Of a DNA stretch of 64,000 bases, positions 11,404 to 23,596 are shown piece by piece. The stretch is taken from contig NW_020312785.1 of assembly GCF_003265705.1 (NCBI RefSeq), forward strand, positions 135,345,376-135,409,375, given 5' to 3'. Position 1 is the stretch's first letter; each line of letters begins with the position of its first letter. Source of the DNA: Callorhinus ursinus (taxonomy: Eukaryota > Chordata > Mammalia > Carnivora > Otariidae). Under the pieces are notes generated by a model that was not told the origin of the DNA, did no database searches, and saw only the letters and a program-made list of their open reading frames with translations. The position numbers and the translations under genes are program-made.

Positions 11404-12164
11404 TCCATAGCTTTTTTATCCAGTCACCCATTCACGGACACTTAGGTTGTTTCTATATCTCAGCCATTGTGGATAATGCTGCAGTGAATATGGCAGTGCA
11501 GATAGATCTTCGAGATCCTGTTTTTATTTCCTTTGGTTATTTACTCTGAAGTGGGATTGCTGGACCATATGGTATTTCTATTTTTAATTTTTTGAGGAGC
11601 CTCCATACTGATTTCTATGGCGGCTGCACTGATGTACATTTCCACCAAGGGTGCAAAAAAAGTTTCCTTTTCTCTACTTCCTTGCCAACACTTGTTATTT
11701 CCTTCCTTTTTGGACTCATAATTTTTTATGCTGAAGTGAGTCCCATGAAATAAGTTGATCTACACTTTTCATTTTACTTACAAAGAAATGGGTCTCCAGA
11801 GAGTGACATGAGTTTCCCAAGATCTCACAGTTGGTACTTCACCTTTTGCCCACAGAGAACCAGAGAATCTTGTGTCTTCTTCAGGGAATGCCCTTTCCCT
11901 TCGACAGTCAGGTCGGGTGGGGGGCTGTATGCTTTTCATCAGGCTTACACCCATGGCAGTTTGCACCCCTCGCCTCAGAGGCTGCCTGTTCCGTGGGCAC
12001 AGGACTGGTCGCTGAAGTACAGACTCGCCATTCAGCAAATCCTTGGCAAGACGTACAACCTCAGGCTGACATTCTTCACGGGCTTGTGAGAAATGATGTT
12101 TATAACGTAAAGGATAGCCAGTGGGATGCTCATCTTTTGAGAAGCTCATGGTTCTCCCCCAGTA

Positions 12165-12362
12165 AGATGATCTGAGTGCAAATCCCCACTAAGCCACTTA
12201 TAAATTCTCCCTGAGTGAACCACTTCACCTCTGTTTTCCCCTCTGAAAAATAGAGATAGAAATCGTGCTTCTTTGGACAGGATTCTTGTGAGGATAAGTG
12301 ACCTCATTCATGTAGGGAACTTAGAAGTGGTACCTGGCCCAGAGCAAGTCTTCAATAAACTT
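12165..12362 (+). mobile_element. MIR SINE relic
   Basis: MIR order is visible: 'ctgagtgcaaatccccact', 'aaccacttcacctctgttttcccctctgaaaaatagaga', 'cttgtgaggataagtgac' and 'cctggcccagagcaagtcttcaataaac'. Confidence 0.75.
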
Positions 12363-12624
12363 TGGCTGTAAATAGTTACTATTGCTCCCTTAGATTCAAA
12401 TGTCTTAACATTGGATTTAGCCAGATGAGCAAGGAGCTTTAAGAAGTGAAATCAGGGGGAAATGTTCACTGTGAGGAATGCTGTTGGGGAAACGGTTCCA
12501 TTGAATTTTTCTATCTGTGAGGAAGCCAGGAGAAATTTCTCTCAGCTGTCCCCTCTAGAAAGAGTGTTTCCCTCATGGGGTCCTGTTCCTTTCTGATCTT
12601 AAGGACACTTTGAAGCATATAGAG

Positions 12625-12815
12625 TAGAGGTCAGCAAACTTCTTTGCTAAAGGACCCGTTAGTAAATATTTTTTGGCTTTGCAGGCCCTAGAGCCTCTCC
12701 CTGTCCCAGCTACTCAGCTCTGCTGTGGAAGCAGCCAGAGACGGCGTATAAACAATTGGATGCAGCTGTGTTCCAATAACACTTCATTTACAAAAACAGA
12801 CTTCAATCCGTGACG
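12625..12815 (+). mobile_element. hAT-type MER DNA transposon relic
   Basis: Reads 'gaggtcagcaaacttctttgctaaaggac', 'gtaaatattttttggctttgcagg', 'ctactcagctctgctgtgg' and 'gctgtgttccaataacacttcatttacaaaaaca', the common mammalian nonautonomous element with gtcagcaaact ends. A relative lies at 28898-29098. The exact family name is uncertain. Confidence 0.65.
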
Positions 12816-14672
12816 TAGATCGTGTTTTTTGTACATCCCCCTTCGGTACCGACTAAGTCGTGCTTCTAGCAAGTACTTGGCTCCTGACAACACCACTGCT
12901 TGCCTTGTATTCCACATTTATCTTCTTGTTATCTTCGTTCCACCCCCCCCACACACACCTTTTATTTTCTTGTCTTCCTTCCCTACTATACCTATCTATA
13001 GGTTACATGAGAATTTTTTTTTTGTTAAACAGGATGGAACTATCAGTAAATACATCAATTATATGTAGTCAACTTAGGCACGAGGACTCTAGCAACCACT
13101 TCTGACTCCAAGTTCAACCCATGTGGTTAAACAGAGAAGCAGACCTTCCGAAGTCGGCTGCTGCCCAGTGTGCGTTCACTGCCGACGTCCCAGCTGCGTG
13201 CAGACTTTTGCAGTTAGCATGCCCTTGAACCTGAGAGGCTGAGCGGAGAGGAGACAAGGGTTCCCAGTAGCCACAGAGTTTCATTCCTTCCTCTCTCATT
13301 GTAGAATTTCTTTTAAATGAAAACAGCCTCTCTGGTTTGCAGGCCTAACTCTGGCAGGAAGACAAATGATTTTTTTTACAGTATCAGACGCGCGGTTTCC
13401 TGTCTATGTTTAACTTGCTAGCAGAACATCTCAGCCAGCTGGTTCCCCCTGGACCTATCGTGACCTTAATCACATGGCCTCACGCCATCCCGCAAACCCA
13501 CTCTGTATTGATCACATGCCTTGCCGCACTGTATTGACTTGTATTGGTTTCTGAGTCAGAGATGACCTAGGAGCGCGGCCCGCTCTCTCTTAAATCCCAC
13601 TTTGTATCGGTTCTGTCCCAGCATCTCGGAACTGGCTTCTTAGGGAAACTGTTAGCTCTTGAGTGAAAGAAATACGAATAATAAATGGTGCTTTGGCAGC
13701 TGTGGGACTTCTGGGTGCGCTGCCTTTGAACTGTGCAGTCACTACTCAAAATAGCTGGCTTGCCAGCCATGCATTTTTGTTTTAGGAGAAACAAACCAGG
13801 TTGACTTTCCAGTCGAAATGCAGAAGACAAAAGTAAGCGTGGAAATATGGTTGCGAAGAGTTGTTAGAAGAGGAAGAAAATTATGGATGGAAGTCTCTGG
13901 TTTCATTCCTGGGAAGAGAAATCAGTTATTTGAGGTGATGACTCAGGGCTGAAGGGGCCTTGGGTTGTGAATGGGCTAGGTTACAAAGGATGCTCTGAAT
14001 CTGTGAATACGACCCATGTCTGGCCAAGGAAATAATAAAGATCATACATGCCAGAGGGCATTGTGACTCAGTCGAGTGAAGCTTAGAATGTATTTGTAGC
14101 ATCTCCAGGCAAAGCAACTCGCTTCTGTAGATTTTTTTTTTTTTTCCTAAGCAGCACAGTAAACAAAGATGCTCTGAGGCTACATGTGGTTGCCTGTTGT
14201 GACTATTTCCACGCTGGAACCTCATTTTGATGTGAATCATGGCAGAGTGGAATCCAGTAAGGACACTATCTGTCTCGAATCCCAGCCACTGGATATGAGT
14301 GACCAGTTAAACAGTTGGTCTGATAAGGTGGTACGTCTGCAGTCTCTCCTCACCCCCATGACCACCTCCTTATGTTCCACAAACAGCACATGGATGGGTG
14401 ACAGCAGAAGGGTCCATGGAGACCCTTTTGCCACTTTACAAGTGTCCAGTGTCCCACCAGTGGAAAAACACCAGCGAGCTAGCTAACCACCATGAAATTG
14501 ACTTTCATTTTCGCTCACACTAAACTCCAGAGGCTGTAATTACCACCAGTTGGACATCTGGCTGACATACTTTTGTAAAACCTTTTCTGATCCTGATAGC
14601 ACTCCTGCGCGGTGCTAATTAATGCCGAATATCAAATTTACCAGCCATCATCATACAGTCATTAAGAAGGAA

Positions 14673-14878
14673 CCATTTTGTTGTACTTTGGCTTTAGAGA
14701 ACAGCATGAAAACCAGTAAATGGATGTACAGGAAGGCCACTTTGACTTAATGTAAAGAATAAATTTTGAAATATCCCAGTGTTTAGACCTTATCCTCATA
14801 GATCTACAGCTAGATCTCTTGGGATTAGATTATGGAATGATTTACAGAGGAGTGGGGTCTCTCTGTTGTAACATTTCA
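14673..14878 (+). repeat. 206-bp direct repeat, copy A
   Basis: Starts ccattttgttgtac and ends aacatttca. It aligns end to end with 17002-17207, with roughly four bases in five identical and only short indels, including shared stretches gctttagagaacagca, aggaaggccac, agattatgg and tctctgttg. It does not match a repeat family I know; it may be a local duplication or two copies of an old element. Confidence 0.8.
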
Positions 14879-14958
14879 TCATTTCAAGGTCATAATTCAT
14901 ATTTTTACTTTGAAAAAATATACCTCGTGTTCCCTCATTAGGATATAGCTGGTTCCAG

Positions 14959-15158
14959 GGGCGCCTGGGTGGCTCAGTCGTTAAGCGTCTGCCTTCGGCT
15001 CAGGTCATGATCCCAGGGTCCTGGGATCGAGCCCCGCATCGGGCTCCCTGCTCCGCGGGAGGCCTGCTTCTCCCTCTCCCTCTCCCCCTGCTTGTGTTCC
15101 CTCTCTCGCTGTGTCTCTGTCAAATAAATAAATAAAATCTTTAAAAAAAAAAAAAAAA
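14959..15158 (+). mobile_element. CAN-SINE, sense, with 18-bp TSD
   Basis: Full head gggcgcctgggtggctcag, tRNA-like body, CT-rich region and a 16-A tail. Perfect 18-bp duplication ggatatagctggttccag at 14941-14958 and 15159-15176. One of the cleanest and probably youngest copies in the window. Confidence 0.97.
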
Positions 15159-15283
15159 GGATATAGCTGGTTCCAGTGTCAAGAATAGTCGATCCTAAAT
15201 GTAGGCATTAAAATTCCTTCCATTTCTTCTTTTTTCAGGTCCCATCCTATTCAGAATACCTATTTTTCCCATCCGGCTGAAGT

Positions 15284-15460
15284 CATTGTTCTCTGCGTTG
15301 GCTGCACTTTGGAAACACCTGAGAATCTTTAAAAACTACTCATTAACTGGGTCTTAGCCCTGCAGTTTCAGACTTACTTGGTCTGAGGCCTGGTATCAGG
15401 ATTTAAAAAAAAAACCTCCCCAAGATATTCTAATATGCAGCCAATGTTGGGAACCACTGA
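15284..15460 (+). mobile_element. MER5A-like hAT relic
   Basis: Contains 'cactttggaaacacctgagaatctttaaaa', 'gggtcttagccctgcagtttcagacttacttggtctgaggcctgg' and ends 'ggaaccactga', which is the MER5A order and 3' terminal motif. Confidence 0.65.
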
Positions 15461-17001
15461 CCTCAAGACAGTTTGTTCTGCCAAATATTTTTATATTTTT
15501 CATCATGTTCCTCATACAACCTGGAAAAGGATGGTAACAATTAGAGAATGACAACCACCACAGGATGTAGCTGAAATTCAGCCTTCTAGATGAGAGGAGG
15601 AAAACAACCAAAAAAAATTTACCTATATTACCACATCCCTGAGGAATAATAGGATCCTTTAATACAGGATGATACTGTGCTTTTCATAGCTTATAATAGT
15701 TGCTTCCGAACAAGGCCAAGTGCCTCCTCACTGGGTGGAGGCATCCGTGGTTTTAGAACTGATGAAATTTTACATTCAGAGCAGGTCTGTGTTAAACCTC
15801 AAAGTGTGACTGGAAGGTTAGATGGCAAATTTGGAGTGTCACTGCTCTAGCAAAGACAAGCGAGGGGAGGCCGTGTGCATAATCGTAGGAGGTAAAGATC
15901 CTCAGGTAGGAGGATCTGCGACAAGCTATGGTTCACGTGGAAGGTCAGAGGAGAAGTGAGGTTGTGTTTCAAGTGGCCGAAGGGAGATCTATAGTGGGAA
16001 TAATTAACATGCTTTTCTAAAGTGGGCTGGTCTCCCTGTTGGAGAAGATATTGAAATACCTTACTATATCTCTGCTTTTAGGTTTTATGAGAGCATGAAG
16101 GGCCCCTAGGTGGAATAAGAAGATGTCATCCAGATAGGCAGCCCTAAAAAGACTAGAAGAATGAGGGCAGGTGGAGGAGCCTAACAAAACCCAAGTTAAG
16201 CGGTCAGGCTGCAGTTCTGTTGGTGGAGAAATAGGCATTCATAAGACACGTGATCATTTCTTGGGCAAAGCCTGGCATGATTTTGGCTCTCTATTATGTT
16301 GGTTGCCCTCTGAAAGCTACAGCAACAAAAGTAACAAGACTCTATATCCCAAGGAGGAACATGAATGATGAGAAGCACGATGGAAGGAGTGCCTGCTACA
16401 GCAGAAACAGAATCAGGGTTTTAATTGCCTGGAATGACCAGTGATATGAAACTTAATGGATTCATGGAAAGGCAGGCCTATAGGTCTAGGCGATCGATTG
16501 CAGAACAGTAGCTCATCCAAAGCTGGCTTGGCATCTGTTCATGTGATAAAGACCCTGGGGTTTACAAGTGAGTTAAGGTCATTTTGAATTGAGGGTGATT
16601 TGGCCAAGAGTATCAAAACAAAACAACAGAACCAACTGACCAACCAACAGTAGTCTTCAACTGCACTCATCGGAAGGGCCGGTGAGAGTCCCAGTGTAAT
16701 CTTTGCTACACAGATTACATTCCAAGTATTGTGGCTGGGTCTGGCGAAACATGGAGGATCTGGAATAGCAAGAATGATTTCAGAGAATAGATCACTTTAC
16801 ACTTAGAAAAGGGGCCTGGCATTTAGTGGGTGCCTGCTATAAGCTGGGCAGGCTGACTTTAGAGTCTGATATATAAGTCTTTTGAAGAGCGATCGAAGGA
16901 AACAGAGATGTGCAACCTGAAAAACAAGCGATTTAGGGAAACAGATGAAATGCTCACCAAGCGTTTAAGAGCTCTCATCAATCCCATAGAAGAAGAAGAA
17001 G

Positions 17002-17207
17002 CCATTTTGTTGTCTTTTGCTTTAGAGAACAGCACGAAAACCAGTAAGTAGATGAGCAGGAAGGCCACCTTTGATTTAATATAAAGAGTAAATCTGTAAA
17101 TATCCCAACGTTTGGACTTTATCCTAATAGATCTATAGCTAGAGCTACTGGAATTAGATTATGGGATGATTTAAAGAGAAGTGCGGTCCCTCTGTTGGAA
17201 CATTTCA
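17002..17207 (+). repeat. 206-bp direct repeat, copy B
   Basis: Partner of 14673-14878, same orientation, 2.3 kb downstream. The flanks of the two copies differ apart from a purine-rich aagaag stretch just before each. Confidence 0.8.
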
Positions 17208-17789
17208 GCCAGAGGTTTGATCTCAGGAATATTCCAGAAGAGGTTGTCATACCAGCCTGGATTTACCTGTAAGGTACTTTTGCTGGGGAGAAAGGTAGGA
17301 AGGAAATAATGTAAAGTAGACAATGGAATAGGGTGCAAAGGTTAGGGAATGGCTTAGTTTTGAAATATGTATAATTGGAATAAAGCAATCACAAGGAAAG
17401 GACGAAAGACGTCCATTATTTTGGAAAAAATTATCCTCAAAGTCTGTCCAGAATGTCAGACAGTCCTGTCAATATTCTGGAAGCTAAATTCAATCCTGTA
17501 TGCCCCATGAGCTCACTGTCCTTCTGTTGTTTAATTAAAATGATTCCTTGTTTTTTGCCTGAATTTAGTTTTTGCTTTTTGTTGAGACGATGGATGAGGA
17601 GTCCGATCTCGTTTCGCGCTCCTGCTGCAGTTGATTTCGTGAATTCTCACGGACCATCTTCTCACCAGCTAGCACTGAATACAATTCTACGAGGGCTTTG
17701 CAGACAGGTCCCCAATGAATTTTCTATGCGAGAGGGAATCCTCTTTATGGCAGAGTACCAAGGCACTTGGTCCATGTTTGCTAAAGCCC

Positions 17790-18150
17790 CCCTTCTCAAA
17801 TTCGACTGTGTAAATGAAGCAACTAGAGAACTTTCTTTTTTTTTTTTTTTAAAGATTTTATTTATTTATCTGAGAGAGAGAGAGAATGAGAGATAGAGAG
17901 CACGAGAGGGAAGAGGGTCAGAGGGAGAAGCAGACTCCCTGCTGAGCAGGAAGCCCGATGTGGGACTCGATCCCGGGACTCTAGGATCATGACCTGAGCC
18001 GAAGGCAGTCGCTTAACCAACTGAGCCACCCAGGCGCCCGCAACTAGAGAACTTTCTAAAATGCAGATTCCTGATTCAGGAATTTAGGACAGGGCTGAGA
18101 TTCTGCATTTCAAATAAGTACCCTGCTGAGGTTGTTAGTCTGGGGAACAC
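17790..18150 (+). mobile_element. MER5A-like hAT relic split by a SINE
   Basis: Left part 'ccttctcaaattcgactgtgtaaatgaagcaactaga' and right part 'ttctaaaatgcagattcctgattcagg', 'gctgagattctgcatttcaaataagt' and 'gttgttagtctgggg' join into MER5A order when the CAN-SINE at 17837-18039 is left out. Confidence 0.65.
17837..18039 (-). mobile_element. CAN-SINE, antisense, with 18-bp TSD
   Basis: Ends gagccacccaggcgccc. Perfect 18-bp duplication gcaactagagaactttct at 17819-17836 and 18040-18057. The body (agagagaatgagagatagag) is nearly identical to the copy at 29499-29698, so both belong to one subfamily. Confidence 0.96.
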
Positions 18151-18177
18151 ATTTGTTTTTTTGGTTGGTTTGTTTTT

Positions 18178-18250
18178 TACTTTTTTATTTGAGTATAGTT
18201 GATACACCATGCTACATTAGTTTTGGGTGTACAACTGGGGAACACTCTTT
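18178..18250 (-). mobile_element. Short antisense L1-like fragment
   Basis: 'tttttatttgagtatagttgatacaccatgctacattagttttgggtgtacaac' resembles the first part of antisense L1 3' ends (compare 21380-21430). Too short for firm assignment. Confidence 0.4.
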
Positions 18251-18404
18251 GAGCAGCAGGGTGCCAGGAGATTCTTTCTGTATCATGCCACCAACATTTT
18301 TACAAGACCGGTGCTCTAACCACTGAGCTATGGGGACTTCTCGCCACCAGAATTTTTAAAAATGCGGAAAACATAGATAAGATATTAGAACTCCCGAATT
18401 AGGA

Positions 18405-18411
<7 letters not shown>

Positions 18412-18450
<39 letters not shown>
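18412..18450. repeat. (GT)n microsatellite
   Basis: About 19 uninterrupted GT units. Confidence 0.95.
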
Positions 18451-18457
<7 letters not shown>

Positions 18458-19189
18458 TGGTGGCTTGATGTGTTTGTATGTGTGTGTGATGGGGCAAGAA
18501 CGAGAGAAAACTGATAAGGATATGGGATATAACAGAATCAAGAGAGAAAATTTGTTGGGCTTCTTATGAAATCCTTTATCTCGCTGTCTGGGGGTCCCAG
18601 CATACAACTGTGGCTCTGTAATACTTGCTTTGCATGTTGAATGAACAACATAAGTGAAACATATTCAGTGAATGTATATGAGATATCAGTATCTTTGGTT
18701 CACTTTCGTCATTTTCTTTATTGTAACTGGGTCCAGCTTCATTGGGCATGGTTCAACTGAGTTATGTCCCAGGGAGGATGACATCCAAACGAAAAAGCAC
18801 ATGCCTCCATTTTCCCAGGATAGCCAGATGACCTCCTGACTTCCCTAAATGAGCCTTCTACCGTAGAGTTGCTATTTCACTTCAAACTCTTAAAGTCTAT
18901 GCAGTCTTAAACTTATTTCTGACAAGGTGCTAATGCTTCACTTTTTCAAGAAAGAGAATCTTGCAGCTCAGATAGTCATGGGGAAAATGGATTCTCTAAA
19001 AGCAGCATTATCATTGGACGTGATACAAAAGAGGTCAACAAGACTGCAATCAAACCACATACCTAATGATGTTTTAATGCTTCTTCACCAGACCAGGATT
19101 TTTTTTTTTTTTTCTGGTTGGAAATCTATGAAATACGTTATTATTAAGAATTATTTTTTGTTAGGGTTTATCACAAAATAATACAAACA

Positions 19190-19345
19190 TTTCTTGAGTG
19201 TTTTCTACCTTAAAGAGCTTGACAAGTATTTAAGAGCTTGACAAATATCTCTTGTAAGCCTTATAGGAACCCCAGTGGGGTTGGTCCCGGGTTGTCTTCA
19301 TTATGCAGATGAGGAAGGAGAAAGAAACAAAGCTAGATCTAAAAA
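19190..19345 (-). mobile_element. MIR/L2-type relic with an internal 19-bp tandem duplication
   Basis: 'ctcttgtaagccttataggaaccccagtggggttggt' followed by 'atgcagatgaggaaggagaaagaaac' is the antisense MIR order. Two units aagagcttgacaagtattt and aagagcttgacaaatatct lie directly in tandem at 19213-19231 and 19232-19250. Confidence 0.5.
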
Positions 19346-20267
19346 TCAGATTCCAAAGTTTTTTTAAAAAACCAAGTTATACTGCTTCTAAATATACAGA
19401 ACTGTTTCTGTAAATTTTTTGATCTCAGGATCTCCTTTGTTTTTGGAGCTTCCTATTACCTGATAAAATGTTACTAGTTTGAATGTAGAGCTAGTTTTGT
19501 TTTTTGTTTTTTGTTTTTTTTAATTTCGCTGCAAATTGCCAAAAAAAGTCAGCTTTTCTGTGTGCATTGAAAAAGTCATGAAACTGGATCTCAGCTCAAT
19601 GTGGTGTCTAGAAATACCGCGGTTGGGAGGTAAAGTAGCATGAAGATAATTAGTACATCACTTGGTCCTAGAAGAATCAAGAGAACTCCTCTTCCAAGAG
19701 GAGCAGGGACTTCGGGGTTTTAAATGTAGTGGCTGCTCAGAATATACTAAATAGTTTAAGGAATGTAAAGGGACCTTAAATCCCAGGCAACAAACAAAAC
19801 AGCGTGGCAAAGAAAGATGATTCTGGGTTATAGTGAGAGACTTGGGATAAAAATCCTCAAGTAAGCTGTTTCAACGAAATGTACTTAGTGTTGGTCTGTT
19901 TGGAAATAATAGTTTCTTGACTAGATATAAGAATACTTTTAACAACGTGAACTTCTTGTCCTTCCCGATACCTATATCATCTTTTACAAATATATTATTT
20001 CATCAGAAAAGAAGCCACATGTCAGTGAATCTGGTTATATAACAGATGAGCTAGCCCAGCCAGGGACATCTGGAGACCAAGAGTCACTGAGACCAGGTGT
20101 AAAAGACTAAGCTAGATGAAGCTGTAGAGTTACAAATTATAATTCTTTATATCATAATGCAGATTCTTCCATTTCGTTTCATTATACTGTTTAGGATCTC
20201 CAATTCGTATTCAGCAGAGATAGCTATGGTTGGCATCCTGTTCCTGTTTTTAAAAGAAATGCACCTA

Positions 20268-20470
20268 GGGGCACCTAGGTGGCTCACTCAGGTTAAACTT
20301 CTGACTCTTGGTTTCGGGTCAGGTCATGATGTCAGGGTCGTGAGATCGAGCCCTGCGTCGGGCTCTGCGCTTGGTGTGGAGTCTGCTTAAGATTCTCTCT
20401 CTGCCTCTACACCTCCCCCTGCTCTCTCTCCCTCTCTCTCTCAAATAAGTAAATAAATCTTTTTTTTAAA
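20268..20470 (+). mobile_element. CAN-SINE, sense, with near-perfect TSD
   Basis: Head is ggggcacctaggtggctcac, with the ctgactcttggtttcggg variant and a gcgtcgggctctgcgcttgg middle. Flanks aaaagaaatgcaccta (20252-20267) and aaaagaaatgcatcta (20471-20486) differ at one base. Confidence 0.93.
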
Positions 20471-20499
20471 AAAAGAAATGCATCTAACATTTCCCCTTA

Positions 20500-22660
20500 G
20501 AATAAGCTTTGTTGAAGATCATTGGTATATATTTATTATCAAGGTGTTTAACATCATCATGTACTTTCTCTGTGTCCACTGAATTGATCTCATATAGTTT
20601 TTCTCCTTTAATTTATTAATGTGGTAAATGAGAGTGGGTTGTTTTGTTTGTTTCTAGTGCTAAGAGATGTTTTCCTGGTAACCTGGTCCTGCTGTCTTAT
20701 CTTTGTTTTATGTTGTCTAATGGGTTTGGCTTACTATTTACTTAGAATTATTTTTTTAAATCACTGTACACGAATGAGATTGTTTAGTAATGTTCTTTTC
20801 TCATACTCTTCTTGTCTGCTTTTGGTTGTACTTATTTTCATAGAATGAATTGAGCCATGGTATATTTTTTTCTCTTCTCTGAAAGAGGTTGTGTAAAATT
20901 GAAATGACCTCTTCCTTGCAAGTTTGGGAGCTGTCAGCTCCATCCGGAACTGGTATGTGTTTGGGGTTTTGGGGGGAACACTGTTGCTCAAGTGTTTTGG
21001 GTTATTTTTTTCTCTACTTTTTATTTAAAAAAAATTTAAACTTGTAGAAAAGTTGAAAGGATTGTGCAGGGTGAGCTTGTATAGTCTTTCCCTTTCTCAG
21101 TATTTACCCTGTGTTAACATTTTACTACACCCTCGTTTCTCTCTCGGTGCCTGCATGTGTGTGCGTGTGCACCTGCGTCTGTGTATATTATGGTCAATAT
21201 TAAATTTCCCCAAAGCTGTGGGATTACTGTTGTTTAAATTCAGCATCCAGTGAAGGACTACCCATTGCATGTGGTTGTTTTGCCTCATCTGTGTGTTTCT
21301 TGTTTTTCATGACATTGACTTGGAACAGGCCAGCTCATGTATTCTGGATTTGTCTGATGGTTCCTGCTTAATGAGATTCTTTTTGCTTATTGAGATATAA
21401 TTGACATATGACATTACGTTAGTTTCAGGTGTACAGCATAACGATTCATTGTATGTATATATCGCAAAGTGATCACCACAATAAGTCTAGTTAACATCTG
21501 TCACCACACATAGTTACAAACATTTTTTTCTTGTGATGAGAACATTAAGATTTACTCTCTTAATAATTTTCAAAGATGCAATACTGGATTTTTAGAGTCA
21601 CTAGATTGTACATTATATCCTCCAGACGTATTTTATAACCGGAAGTTTGTACCTTTCGACCAGCTTCATGCATTTCTCCTACCTCTTCACCCCCATCTCT
21701 GGCAACCACCAGTCATTTCTCTGAATCTATGAGTTTAGTTTTGTTTTTGTTTTCTTAGATTCCACATATAACTTAGATGAAAGTGTTAGTCTTTCTCTGT
21801 GGGACTTACTTCACCTAGCATAATGAACTCAAGGTCCATCCATGTTGTCAAAAATGGCAGGATATTCTTCTTTTTCTGGCTTAATAGTATCCTATTGTGT
21901 GTGTATTTATATAGTTATATATATACATCATATTTTCTTTATCCATTCATCCTTTGATGGGTACTTAGGTTGTTTCCATGTCTTGGCGATTGTGAATAAT
22001 GCTACAGTGAACATGGGGGTGCATCTATGTCTTTGGGAATAGCAATTTCATTTCCTTCAGATTGATTAGATTTAGACTAAACGTTTTTGTAAGGATGCTA
22101 CTGGTGTTTTTGTTGTAGGAAAATTTGGGGTGGGGGGTTGACAGTTCTGCCGAAACCAAATTTGGAGATGTGTATTCAGACGTGTTAATACCAAAGACAC
22201 TAATTTGACAGTAAAAGGCTAAAAAAGAGAAAGATAAAAAATTAAATTAAGAAAATGTTTAATTACTCATTCAGTTTCTTTAATATTTATGAGATTATTC
22301 GAGTTTCACAGTTTTTCTTGGGTCAGTTTTGTTAAGTTACACATATATATTTTTGGGACTTTGACCATTGTTGTCTAAGTTTTTAAATGTATTAGCAAAA
22401 ACTTGTCATGATCCTTTGAATCTCTGCTGTATCCGTAATGATGCCCCCCTGTGCCTTTGCTTTATTGCCTTAACAATCTCAGAGAGGTTTATGTACTGTA
22501 TTAGTCGGTACGCACAACCGATTTGGGGTATTCTTGGCCCCCCCTTGTGTCTTTGTTTCCTATTTCGCTGATTTCAACTTCTATATTTGCTGTCTCTTTC
22601 CTTCTATGTTTCTTTGGCTCTCTAGTCTAGTGCTCTTTCCAGGGCTCTTGTCCCCTGTCC
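20500..22660 (-). mobile_element. Antisense L1 relics (3' end and pieces of ORF2), degraded
   Basis: Three blocks. 20510-20760 carries 'gaattgatctcatatagtttttctcctttaatttattaatgtggt', the reverse complement of an L1 ORF2 segment. 21360-22060 is a 3' region with 'tgacatatgacattacgttagtttcaggtgtacagcataacgatt' and 'aaggtccatccatgttgtc'. 22260-22560 again resembles ORF2 with 'ggtcagttttgttaagtt'. Many stops and gaps: no intact frame. At least two separate insertions are likely. Confidence 0.7.
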
Positions 22661-22811
22661 TCTTTTCTATGTTGAACCCTGTGCTGGCTGAGGGTCCCGA
22701 GAGCTGCCATAAGCATCCCTCTTCAGTGAAACTCCACCCCTCCATCTGCGTCACTACCTACCACACAAGTCTCCTCTGCTTTGACCTCGGCTCACTTCAT
22801 GTACATTTTCC

Positions 22812-22935
22812 CAGTTTCCATTTCTAGAGCATGGGAATAAATAATACATATCTAGCAGTGTGGCTGTAAGATTTCAAAATAATCCATGCAAAACACAGTG
22901 TTTGGCATGAAGTAGGTGCTCAGTAAATGACTGCT
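22812..22935 (+). mobile_element. MIR 3' fragment
   Basis: 'gtgtggctgtaagatttcaaaataatccatgcaaaacacagtgtttggcatgaagtaggtgctcagtaaatga' is the MIR/L2 shared tail. Confidence 0.65.
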
Positions 22936-23542
22936 GTGCTTTTTAACATTATAATGAACAGAATGACTTGAGACAGGAAGTTCTCCATCCCCCACCCCGA
23001 GCCTATCTCTCTTTAGCCCCCGCTTCCTCCTTTGGATCTCAGCCAGATGCATATATATATCCTGTCGCTTTCGATGGTATTGGCCTGTGAAAGCTTAGTG
23101 GTTAGACTGTCACTGACATCTTCAAGAATCTCTGGGTTGTCATGTGGTGTTCATTAGTATACCCACGCACTAAAGCGTGCAGGAACCAGTCATCCCTATC
23201 CCTTTCTACTGCTTGGATAAATTAATATTTTGATAAATTTGTGCCCCAAACTTCTTCATTAAGTGGAGGAATTGCCAAAACTACTTCAAATACTAAAAAT
23301 AGGAGCCCATCTCTCAAAGTCACTTATGGTGATTTGGCTTTTATCAAGACACATTAACTGACCCACCAGTGGCTTTTTTACTATGTTGGCCTTCATTTAT
23401 TGTCTTTTTCACTGTGTGATTTTTTTTTTTGAAGCTGTGAATTATAGAGGTTCAGTTTGAAATTCATTTAAGCAAACAGTGTTAGATTTGGGCATAAGAA
23501 AGGTCTTGGAAGATGCTGGGAGCAACCTGTTTTCAGGATCAT

Positions 23543-23564
23543 TTGTGTGTGCGTGTGTGCGTGC

Positions 23565-23590
<26 letters not shown>
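23543..23590. repeat. (TG)n microsatellite with GC interruptions
   Basis: TG units interrupted by gcgtgtgtgcgtgcg, then 11 pure units. Confidence 0.95.

Positions 23591-23596
<6 letters not shown>

Larger units (their letters stand above)
10666..11745 (-). mobile_element. Antisense LINE-1 (mammalian L1M type) 3' part, split by a SINE
   Basis: Runs from 'tttttcagctttattgaggtataatagg' through 'cctctggcaaccactttt', 'ctcaaggtccatccatgttgtg', a TG repeat, 'ggttgtttctatatctcagccattgtggataatgctgcagtgaa' and 'gggattgctggaccatatgg'. This is the reverse complement of an L1 3' region. A CAN-SINE at 10730-10916 interrupts it. No intact reading frame is present. Confidence 0.85.
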
